Assembly (NCBI RefSeq): GCF_032062135.1
Contig: NC_092859.1
Location: forward strand, 109,960,525 to 110,024,524
Direction of reading: 5' to 3'
Length of the DNA stretch: 64,000 nucleotides
From: Pyxicephalus adspersus
Taxonomy: Eukaryota; Chordata; Amphibia; Anura; Pyxicephalidae
Numbering within the stretch: position 1 is the first letter of the stretch; each line of letters opens with the position of its first letter. Below the pieces are notes generated by a model, which was not told the DNA's origin, did not search any database, and was given only the letters and a program-made list of their open reading frames with translations. Below are positions 49,401 through 61,400 of this stretch, piece after piece. The position numbers were made by a program, and so were the translations under genes.

Positions 49401-52400
49401 TTTGGGACCTTAGGGTTCTTCCAGAGTTTGCTAGGGCTTCCTTGAGCAATGAGCAGTTTTGTCTCTCAGGTCTGTAAGTGACACTAATGCTTTTTTTGGT
49501 AAGGGTAACATTCTTCAGTGTAGAAGGCATTCTTCACATTGACCACTATGGTAATGAGTGTGGATATAGTAATTATAGCAGGGGTTCTCTAAGATCTAAA
49601 AGTCATTTCAAGGGTTCACCCAAGAAAAAAGGTAGAGAAAGACTTCTCTACCTGGATACCTGGATATCTTGCTTGCTCTTGGTTCATTTTACTTTTGAGC
49701 ACCAGTCTAAACCTATTTGGTCATGTAACCTAAAATTATAGAATGGATCAGTCACCTTGAACTCTGGTCCTCCCCTTTTGGTAGAAATCACATGATCTAA
49801 TTACATGATCAACCTAAAACTTTAGGCATGTGGCTAGCATTGAAGAGAACCAATTTCTCCAGCTAAGAAATGTAAGCCTCTCTGTTACTCCAAGACTGTT
49901 AATATATCTTAGGATTTGAGTAGAGCCAATAGAAAGTTATAATTTTTTGTGAATTTGAAAAACATTTCTGTGGTATTAAAGGTATGTAAAAAAAGCCTAT
50001 ATTAAACTACATAATAAGAGTTTAAATTGCTTATCATGAACTGTTTTCTTCCAGGTATTGAATGGTTATTTTGTGCATTATTTTGCACCCACTAACTTAC
50101 CTCCTCTGCCAAAGAATGTGGTTTTTGTGATTGATACCAGCGCTTCTATGGTTGGAACTAAAATGAAACAGGTGAGAATTCCTGGGGATGTTATCTGCAG
50201 TAAGGTCTATTGTTGAAACTATGCTATTGTAATGTATCAAACAATTAAGTACTAGGTAATATTATATTAGGAAATAAATCTGTGCTAAGGTTCTGATGAT
50301 TTATGAACATACTGTGCAGATTGGGAACATTTTGTATTCTAAAGGCACAGGCAATCTGTTCAATCTGTCATGCTAGAAACTCCCAGACAGTCTTGAAAGT
50401 CAGCTGTTGACATGTTGAACATGTGGCTTCCCATCAGCTGCAGTGCTGAATTTTGTTCAGGCCTGTGGATAACCCTTCTTATTACTACAATAGTTCTAAA
50501 ATGACTATGAGAAACTAAACAAATGTTTGACAAATAATTCCAGATCTCTTTTGATTAGCATTTCTGATTGGTAATATGTCTAAAAGTTTAAGATGTAGAT
50601 AGGTGGGGGTTTACCATTTTTTTCTTCCTACTTCCCAATATTATTTGTGTATGTTTGGTGAAGAAGGATATAGCAGAAAGGTCTAACAGTTCGCTTTCAA
50701 GGGATCGGATGCCTCTGGTATGACCAGAAAAACATCTGCTACTGGTACAGTACAGTAAGACACAGAGACATTATTTGGGGTTGAGAACCAAGGGCTGAGT
50801 ACTGAGTGGAGAGAAAATTTTTTGATAGGAAAAAGGATTTTCTACCTAGGGGTTTTTACATATCCATAGAAAAATTAATTATTGTGACCCCATTTTTTGC
50901 TAATCTGTTTTTTTCTTTACCAAGAAACAAGCCTTGCAAAGTTAGTTAAGATCCAGCACTATGTCAGGGCTGCAAGCAAAGCTTGTTTCACATTTTACTG
51001 GAAAAAAATATAACAGTCATTAAAGAGGCATTTTAACAACTCATTTTAGTAAAAAGCCAAATTTGTGCAAATGGCACACTACCCAGTGGCTCCTGTAAGC
51101 AACCTTAATGTTTTCAGTAGCAACATATCTTTTCTTGCAGCCACAACCACTGTAGGTGGTGATTATTTTATTTACTTTGTATGCATTTTGTACTATAAAG
51201 AATGCAAAAAAATGTGAATACACTAGGATGAGATGGAACATTTTAGGAAGATCTTGTGTCAGGCGGGATTGAAGATGAAGAGGACTCAGTCAACGACTAC
51301 ATAACTGAAAAGTTACTTATTGACCTTCTCATTCTGAAAATAGTTTCATGCTTCATTAAGCATATTTGGTAACAGTAAGGACTGATCCCTGTTAATCCAG
51401 AAGGGAATGTTATTTAGGTAAACACGAATATAATAGAAGCTCAGAAATGGACCATAAAGTTCTGGCACCCAGTAATGTAATTGTGTACTTATAGGGGTTT
51501 ACTTAGTGTAAGGAGTTGGATTAACAAATAATTTAGATCTAGGGTTAGGTGACTATGAATTTGGGTTAGGATAACAGTTTAGCAAGTTTTTTAATGTTAT
51601 TTCATCATTTTTTTGTTAAAGTTCAAATTAAAGAACAGCTTTATATTGGCCTCAGAGCTGAGACGTGTAATAGTATGGAGCGCCTTTAATGTTCCTAACA
51701 CTGTTCGCCTCTGATATATCCTGATTGAGTTGAAAATCCAGTGTCATTAAAATCCCAAACAATCAGCTCTACCCAGTTCTTTTCTGTAGAAGGACACCTT
51801 ACTGGGGCATCCTTCAGCAAATGGGGCAGTGGGGAAGGTAATAAAAAGAAAATAAAGTCATCATAGGAAAAGTTCTTTTCAGGAAATGCTTAGTTAACAG
51901 ATAAGTGTACCTTTCAGTGATTGTATTTATGAGCATATGTTTCTTATTCTGATCTGTGTTTATGATGCTGTTTGGAAGGATTTGGAAGGTTTTTTAGATT
52001 TGGAAGATTTTTGTAATAAGTACTTCATTTTCACCCATCACTTATTTTTTATTTACACATTTGCTTACATTTTGGTAAACACAGCATGTATTTTTTCCTT
52101 CAGATTGGGGTCAGCTTAAGGGCCCATTCATACGTCCCACAAATGTAAATTGTAGGTATTAAGAGTTCATTGGGGGCTCATTAAATGGCAGCTCAAATAT
52201 TTTCATTAGGCTGCCAATATGTCTCAGCATTATTTAAGCATTTTTGATAATGCAACACAACATATCACATCTCTGAAAAGTGATGCAAAATAAGTGTATT
52301 GAGGTTCTCTTTTGATGGACTGGCAATTAACTGCAATTAATATATACATACAATAGCACATGTTAATGCACTACAAAATTGCTAGTCCTGTAATTAGGAA

Positions 52401-55400
52401 GAGTAGGATGAGCAAGAGTCACCCCTGTACTGCCTCAAGAAGTAATAAAAGCAGTCATTTCTTTAACTCAGCATTTTGGTGGAAAGCTGTACAGATGACA
52501 GATTTTTGCCAATCACAAAAATTTATTTTGGCTGCAAAAATCTAATACCTGCACACACCCAGTGCCATGGCTTGGTGGGGGTTTAAATTTGGAGTCATAG
52601 CTAGGTTATAGGTTATTATGCCACACATTGACTTTCACTTGAATGTAGTGATAAAAGTTTTGCACTAAAAATAACAATATATCTAAACCTTATTGTTAAA
52701 CAATCTTCTTCTGAAAGCTTAAAAGTTGATATTGCTTTCCTTGGAGCTTTTACTCCTAGAATATCAATGATCGCTCAATTGGAGTAACATTGTCATCCTA
52801 GGACACACACTATGTCCTCTACAGCTACATGACCTGCCATTTGGGGCTGCCATGTACAGTCTGGAAACAGGAAAAAGTAGTCTGAGAGATGGTCTAGCAT
52901 GGAGCTCCAAAAGCAAACAAATCATATATTTTAAAGAATAAACTGAGAGAAAAAAGGGATTTATACTTTAATTACACAAGTTCAAATGTTTCTTTTTAAC
53001 ATGTAAAACTCAAAAAGAGGATACTAATATTATTAATTTTGGCAGATTGACTAAAATGAGTTTTGTATTATTGTTAGCTGAAGAAAGTGGTCACCGATGC
53101 ATTACATTGTGCCGCCATTATGCTCTTTATTACTGAAGTGCCATTTAGATGTGGATTTGAATCAAATGATTTTTCCTTGTTAAAGAAGATCTGCGTTTGG
53201 CTACAGTTCAGGGGTAGAACTGTGGAACATCAGACACTGTCTTACAAGTAATCCTTTGTGTTCACATTTAGCTGTGTAAAAAGAATATGTTAATACTTTA
53301 TCTCCCTCTAGCATGCTAATCAGAGGGAAATGGGATTTCTGAAAAGTTTTTTAAGTACAGAAAGTCCCATACTTCAGATGTTACTTTATCACAATAGTTT
53401 TTTTTTGTCATGTAAACTACAGGCATCAATGTTACTAAAGCCGGTTACAATCAACTTTTTTAGTCAGAAAAAGAGCCATATTGTATTAAAACAGCCAAGT
53501 CAAACTAAAAAAAACATGTCCAACAGAGACCAGACCATGCATACTAATGCATTCACATATTTAGGAATAAGCAGTCATAGAACTTTAGAACAAGCCCTCA
53601 TTCACTTCTAATATAAACAACAGCGGAAATGTACAATCCTAATCAATTAGAAAGTAAGACATTATGTCATAAAAGTCCTAGGGTGACATACAAAATCATG
53701 GTCTGTAGAGTAGTCTAAGCTCATAAAACATTTTTACTATAAGCATTATATAGTAAGTGATGGCATCATATCATTATGAAAGAAAAAACATACCGTAATT
53801 TAAACCTTTTCTAAAATTATATAAATAAGAGTTTGTTGTTTATCTCCTTGATGCAGTTTTTGGAATAGGTTTCCTATATTTTGACAATATTGAAATAAAT
53901 TCAATGAAATCTATTTAGCAAAATTAACATGTCAACTTTATAAAGACATTTTAGTACCCTAATCCTAGAATCTATTATTTACAAAGATAATAAGACTGGA
54001 ATTTATTAAAGGCATTACTATTGTTTTTTTCCCATTGAATCTGGTTTATTTGATGGTTTTTGTTTTTTAATGGCATCACATATCCGGCTACAAAAGTTAG
54101 GGATAATCCGCTAATCTGACCCTATACCAAGATCTAGCTTTTTCTCACTATTCACGTATGCAGATCTATTGTACCATTCATGGCCATGGTATTGTAAACA
54201 TTAACTGTCCCCTGGGGCAATATATATGATGTTTTTATATTTATTTGTATATACTAATATGTCCAGTGCACTTCTGATGTACTGTAGTAAGGTATGATAA
54301 AGGATTTTCTTGTTTTGATGTCTCCAATGTACAGTATCTCATAAAAGCTGTTTCTTGAAAACAAGCGCTAATGTAAAGCATAAATTGGGACAGGTATTTT
54401 TCATGTTTTCTATTTACTGATGTGACCCTGTGACTTTTCCCATTTATTTTTTTTTATATATTTTAACCGGCTTCTATTTTTACCAAATACTAGAGACAAA
54501 TTTTATTACCTTTCTTTGGCAGGATGATGTGATTTAGGCCTGGGGCACATTTATAATTTAATGTTTTCTATTACTAGAAATGTTGCTCAACAAATCGTTT
54601 CTTTGCAGACACAAGGCGCTTTATTTACTATTCTTCGAGACTTGAGACCTGATGATCATTTTAATATAATCGGGTTTTCCAGCAAAATAAAAGTTTGGCA
54701 GCAAAACCAACTTGTGAAAGTGTCTCCAAACAACATACGAGATGCAAAAAAGTTTATATTTGGCTTAACACCTACTGGAGGTAATAACAGTACTTTAAAT
54801 ATTTATAATGAAAATATTGCATGTTATACTGGTACTGATAGACTGAGCCTAAGGACATCTGTTGAGGACTTCCTCATTGATTTGTGTTTGATGTTGGTGT
54901 GTTGGCTAACATTTAGCTTTTAATTAAGATACCAAATACAAATATCCCATATGTAGTTTCATTGCAAGAAGACTTGGGCTCTGTATTGACAGCTTCTAGT
55001 CTTGGTAATACATTTGTCTCTGATAAAATAAAAAGTTATAAAACATTTGTACCCCAAATGGCTTATAGTTGAGTATTAGAGGTTAAATATATAAAACACT
55101 CCATTCTATGTATATTTTGATATATAATAAAACAACAAAACTGGATACATTTTACAATTGTTTATATGCAATATTAAAGACAAGTATTGCAGTTTAATAA
55201 ACAAAGATGAAGGCGGATTACATTCTAGTAGGTGGGGAAATTAACACACAATAGGAGGGGAGATATGGAGTGGTGGGAAGTAGTGACAGTTTCAAAAGAC
55301 AGTAGAAGATGGGTAGGCAACACAATACTTGTTGGTATATATGGGTGTGCCATACCAAATAAATACCACCACAATGCGTACCAACGCAGGTTGGATGTGT

Positions 55401-58400
55401 GACCCTACACTGCATCACTGAATGTCATGTTTCTGTACAGTGAATGGGGCTGCAGCCTGTTATTGGTTCTTAAAGTGTGGGAAAATCCAAATTTTTATAT
55501 CGTCACCACAACAAAAATGGAGGGGATTTCATCTCACCCTAGAACAATTTCCCGTTACTTTTATGTGTACAAGACAGGAGTTTTACTCATTCTGTACTCT
55601 AAAATTAAAAAAAAATGGTTTCCGATAGGCTTTAAATGCTGGTCATGTAAACTACAGGCATCAATGTTACTAAAGCCGGTTACAATCAACTTTTTTAGTC
55701 AGAAAAAGAGCCATATTGTATTAAAACAGCCAAGTCTGAAGAGGATGATGCAGCTGCTCAACTAAAAGGGTATGTACTTTTCTGCAACATTATAGATAAG
55801 AGATCCATTTTTGGTTGGATTATTTTTTAAACCTTTAGAGAAATATTTCTCATGGACCAAGTAAAAATGTATAAAATATCACAAAAACAAAAAAAATTCT
55901 TTCAAGATAAACTAGACCATTAAAGGGGATACAAAGCAGGGAATTGCTGGCAGGTAAATACCTAAAAGTCCAACATATTATTTATCATAATTAAAAAGCA
56001 TTTGGAAGCAAACAAGTTAAAAATAGTGATGTTTTTCAACATGGAATAGTCACTATATCACATACACACTAAACAATATTTAGCTATCAGAATTCTTAAT
56101 ATTGACATATATCAACATTTCAAACGCGTTTCACAGCCAAACCCACTTCCTCAGGGTATATATAGATAGCATTGTGACTGGTTACAATGCCAAATTGCCT
56201 TTATGCCTGTCAGCACTGGATGAACGCTAATGAAGTACAGAGACCTATACCGCTTTGAGATACTTATATGAAGCTGTTTTTCTGACTTGCTCCCTTCAAT
56301 ACGAACCTGTGGATGCTGGGTTTGAAGTCAATAATATCTCTGTAGACACCCTTGACATTCATCCAATGCTATGATGTTTATATCTGTTTAGCACCCAGGA
56401 TATTTGATCATCATAAAGGCTATTTGGCATTGTAACCAATCACTCAGAGAAGCTATGTAATGGCACAAATATGGCCAACATGGGGTTCACAGAGGGTTTA
56501 GGTATGTGTAATGAAGACAACAAAATAAGGGGCAGCAATGACAGATGGAAGTCAGAGGTTGTCCAGCCATCAGCATATGACATAAGGCAGCAATGCAGGG
56601 GGACAATGTGGCAGATGAAGAGGTGCATATGAATTGCAGGAAACATGGCACATAGGGAGAGGGGCATAAAAATGCAGTAGGATATGTAAATGTAAAAAAA
56701 AATCAACTGTGTATGCTCAAAAGTGCCAGTCTGTGCTAGACAACATTTTACAGTAGCAGCTGCTAAAACAGCCAGTGAGCCATCCAAAGCATCAGAAAAT
56801 ATTTAGCTTTTTCCAGAATTTCCATGTATGAACAAGGCCCAAATCTTGCTTGGCATGGAGGCTGGAACAACATTTGGTTGCTCCTACTCACTTGTCTTTC
56901 AAACCTCCTAAAATCCAGATGCCTTGAGAAGATACCTACCTGTGTATTTTAACCTCAAACTATTTAAACTTTTAGGTAAAAAATGTATCCTAGCAACATG
57001 GTACATGGAACAGTGGTAAATGACAAGCCTGATTGTATTCCCTAGTGTGGCTCAGGGTTTATTTTCAGTACCAAAAGCGGTAACCCCGAGCCACACTACC
57101 CCATAGCGTCCTCCGGTGATGCCTGCCTGTCATCTGTGTCCCCTGGCCTTGCATCCTTGGCGTGATCAATGGGAACTGTGAGCGTGCGGGGGGCGGTACA
57201 CTGGGGGCATAACCTGGCAGGAAATTTAAAACATTGTACCTCTTTAACATTGAAAAATACGGACATAATCAAACCGCCAGGGAGGTCAAACTCTACATCA
57301 GCTTAGCTTTACATTTATATTTCTGTCATTTTATTTTCTTCGTTTTTTTTTTTCTCTTTAACCCTTCTATATCATTTTCCTGTTAATCCTGCAGGGTCAT
57401 GATAGGTTCTATTTACTCAGTATAATATATATCTCACTTGTTGAACAAATCAGGCTGATTGTGGACCATGTTGGTGCAATCCTTGTTTACTTAGAAATAT
57501 TATCCAAAGTCATTATAGTGTATCCTGTTACTTCACCAACTTATCTTAGTTTATATATACATTTATACAAAGTACTACAAATTTTTTACTAAATTGCATC
57601 TGATTTTTCAGCAGATAACAATGAAATGACTTTAGGACAAGAATTTTACAGTTTGTGTTATTTTAGCTGCTTAGCTGAGGTCTAAGTCAAACAGTAAACT
57701 ATGCAAGTCATGACTTTACCAACAAGAACTTTTCTAGTTTATTTTTTCTTGTTAGCTTCCCACTTTAATGTCTTGTCCTAGCATATAACTTGGCTCTTCT
57801 TAAAGTAATGTTAGAATTATTTATGGAAGCTATTGTCCAACACAAAAACTTAAAAGGCCAAAGGGAATACAGCTGCAAAGGAACCTATTTCAAGTCTAAT
57901 TTATAAACTTTAATAGTGGAAAATACTGTACTTTGTATAATATGCTCAGCTCTTGCATATTCCTCTAGATGAAACTGTCTAGTATGTCTCTGCACATGTG
58001 GGCTGAATTGGACAGAAAAGGGCATTTCTTAGTAATAAACATAGTCCTTATTGCCTCACAGCCCTCAAAAACAAAAAATTAAGTATTATATCTAGTATAT
58101 AGTGCATTTAGTCACTGCTATTAGGGCTAAACCTTGTGTCAAAGAATTATTTACTGGCCTATTACAATTTCCCATAATGGGCTTTAATGCTTCTATAGAA
58201 AGGCAGAAGAGGTACAAACATTTTTGGCAATAATTATTGGGTAAATAATAATTATTAAGTAAAGCAATGACGATGTGGGGTGATAAATACACTGCTAACA
58301 TAACTATCCATACTAAACATGTTACATTTATGTCATATTACTAAACCCTTGGTAAAGCTGTAGTCTCCCACCTGATTTACAAAGCATGATCAGATTACAA

Positions 58401-61400
58401 TGATATGCAATGGTAATTTGGACTTGTAACATCTTTTCTTTTTTATAGTAAGTAATGTAGCCTACAAGGGACTCTTGATTTACAGGGCTGACCTCCCAAA
58501 AATGACTGTGTAATCCAATTTTCATATAATTTTACATCATATAAACATTGCTTTCTTGCTAAAATTGATCTGTAGCTGCTCAAGCTGCATTCCAGTAATA
58601 ATTTTGACACTACCTACACTCCTTCTCTGAACTCTGAGGCTTACCAAACACTAAAAATACTTTAATCAGCTTATATTCAAAATAACAGTAAAATACATGC
58701 TGGCTCAGCAAGAAGTGTATTTGGCCTTTGCAGAATCCACACCAAAGGATGTCCATCATTGTAGCACATGGGGGGAGGACAGGCTTTTCTTTTTTGGTTT
58801 CTAAGATGTTGCTGCTTTCTTAAAAAAACAACACCGGTAAAACGTTGAACACCTTTTGTTTTCATGCACCTGGATTGTACTTAGCTGATTTGTTGAAATA
58901 TTTATTGAATTCAATACAAAACTTTCAGTTGGGCCCTGTGTGTTTTTTTTAATTTATGATGTATCCCATATTCAGTAAAGATGTCACAAAATTAAACGTT
59001 TATTTCAGGTTTTATGATGAGATTGGAACACCGTTATTATCTGATATTCGTATTGACTATCCATCAGATAGCGTTGAATACGTCACCCAGAACATGTTTT
59101 ACAACTACTTTAATGGGTCGGAAATCGTGGTGGCCGGAAAACTGATGAATAAATCCAGCGATGCTTTACATGTTGAGATTACAGCAAGTAACAGAAACAA
59201 ATATGTCGTCTTAGAAGCTGATGTGAAGATTGAAGGTGTTGAACAAAAAGCGGCTATAGGATCTCAAATTATTGAGGACAACATACAATACAAGAACCAC
59301 ATAGAAAGGTTGTGGGGTTACCTGACTTTTAAGGAACTCCTAACAGCTTGGCATAAGAGTGACAGAAACCAGGAGAAGGAAGAAATAACAAGAAAGGCCA
59401 GCAAACTTGCACAGAAGTATAACTTTGTCACACCATTCACACTTCTAGAAGTTAAGGATTATGGCTTCCAAGCAGATCTTCCTAAAGATGAGTTTGCTAG
59501 CCTGTACACAGAGGGAATTGGACAGAAACTGCTCAGCTTACAAGGAAGGAAAGTAACGAAAGGTAATAAATTATAAATATGTATACAAATCAAGTTTTTT
59601 AAAAAATGAATTAAATAATACTTGTGTTAGAATATTATTCAGGACTTGCTATACAAGTTACCATTTGCTACTTTATTTAACAGTACTCTAACCTTTCTGC
59701 ACTTGGAAAAAATATATGGACATGTTTTTCTGGCTGATTCATTGACATCACTGTTCATAACTTCTGCAGTAATGACATGTGAGCACCCTTTAGAGCAATA
59801 ATTTTAAACCTCGTGTCAAATGCATTTGCTTAACCAAATAAAATTCCCCATTCTGTAGTCACACTTACAGACCCGCTCAGCATTGGGAGGTTAGTTGTGC
59901 TGTCTCAGCACTCAATTGCACCCAGAACTTCCCAAGGAATCACCTCTAGGGGTTCAAGGATTGGCAAATGACCAGTAAGCATATCTGGCAGATAGGTTCA
60001 CAGTGATGGTGAGGCTATAGCATAAGTTCAAATCGTTAGGTGACAGCAGGTCAGAAGACAGGGTCAAGGTCATACACAAAAAATAATAGGCCTGTATAGG
60101 TATCCAAAAGGTAAAAAAATCTCAAGGTCAGAATACTGGCAGAAGTTGGTCCAGGCTGAGGGTCAGATGAAGCAAGTGTCAGCAACAAGTATTAAAACAA
60201 TAACCCACGTACAGAAGGCCAAGAACTGAAGGCTATCATGGGCAATAAGCATGACTAAATATTGGGAAATGATTGACATCAATTGATATCAATCAGCAGG
60301 TGAGGTTGGTTGACACCTATACCTCCAATCTTCCAGTTCTCAGACATAGTAAGCAGCAGCAAGGAAAAGACAGCTACTTGCTGGAGGACTACAGTTAACA
60401 GCAAGGCTACAGAACTCGGGAATGCACAGATCTCTTCACTGGTGTGTGCCTAGCTATGCCCAAAGGTAATATACTGCCAATGGAGACTTTAGAGGCTACG
60501 TGCATGCACTGGCAGGGACCAGATGGCAGAGCGGCTCCTGTCTGTTGCCTGGTGTCATCATGAGATTGAACAGGGGGGCAATTACCAACAAATAGTACTC
60601 TGAGCTCAGGCTGATATAGTGATGCACCCCAGGTGTGTCCATGGCACTAAGGTCAGAGAAAGTGGATTAATAAAATGCTGGTGACACCTAGTAGCAAAAT
60701 GTTTCTTAGTTACATTTAATGGTATATACTTCCCTTAATGATACTTTATTGCACTTCTATCTCACCCGATTAATTACTTTTTCTGGATACCAATTTTACT
60801 AATATGGACAGAGGAAAATCACATTAATTTGTACATATCAGTCATGTGTAGTACAGCTAAAAGTAACTTCAGGAGAGAAAACCATGCCAACAAAGTTAGG
60901 AAAATTAAAGAAATTATAGAAAGCTAAGTATAAAAATACATTGAGGGATAAGAAAATCTGTAAATTAAGTGGGTCATGACTTCAAAATGATTCATTTTAA
61001 ACAATGGAATAAATTGTTAAAAACAGTGTATCAAGTATATCAAGAGTTAACACTTGAAATTGTAAGACTGATAAAATAGGCCATTATGATTTCCTATTTT
61101 TAAACTTGAAGGCAAGCCAAGAAGGTCCCTTACAGCTTAGCCAACAATACAAGCTTAGTGTGTATTTATCAACGGAAACGTGTTATCATGCAGGAAGCCT
61201 GACACTCTCTTTTTGTTTTTAAGAGTTTTGATGTGACAATCAGTGTTTGACTTTTTTCTTTTTAATAGAGCCTCCATCCCAACAGATAGGCAAGCAAAAA
61301 CCACCAATGTCTAAAACTGCAGGTAAATCTAAGGAAAATGCTTTCATATCTGAAAATGTTGTGGGTTGGTGAACAATGCAATGATGTCTAAAAATTTGCT

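Noticed and set aside
53330..53611. 93-residue frame sharing a segment with one at 55427-55765
   Set aside because: The shared protein segment only reflects the 95-bp DNA duplication; neither frame looks like a protein.
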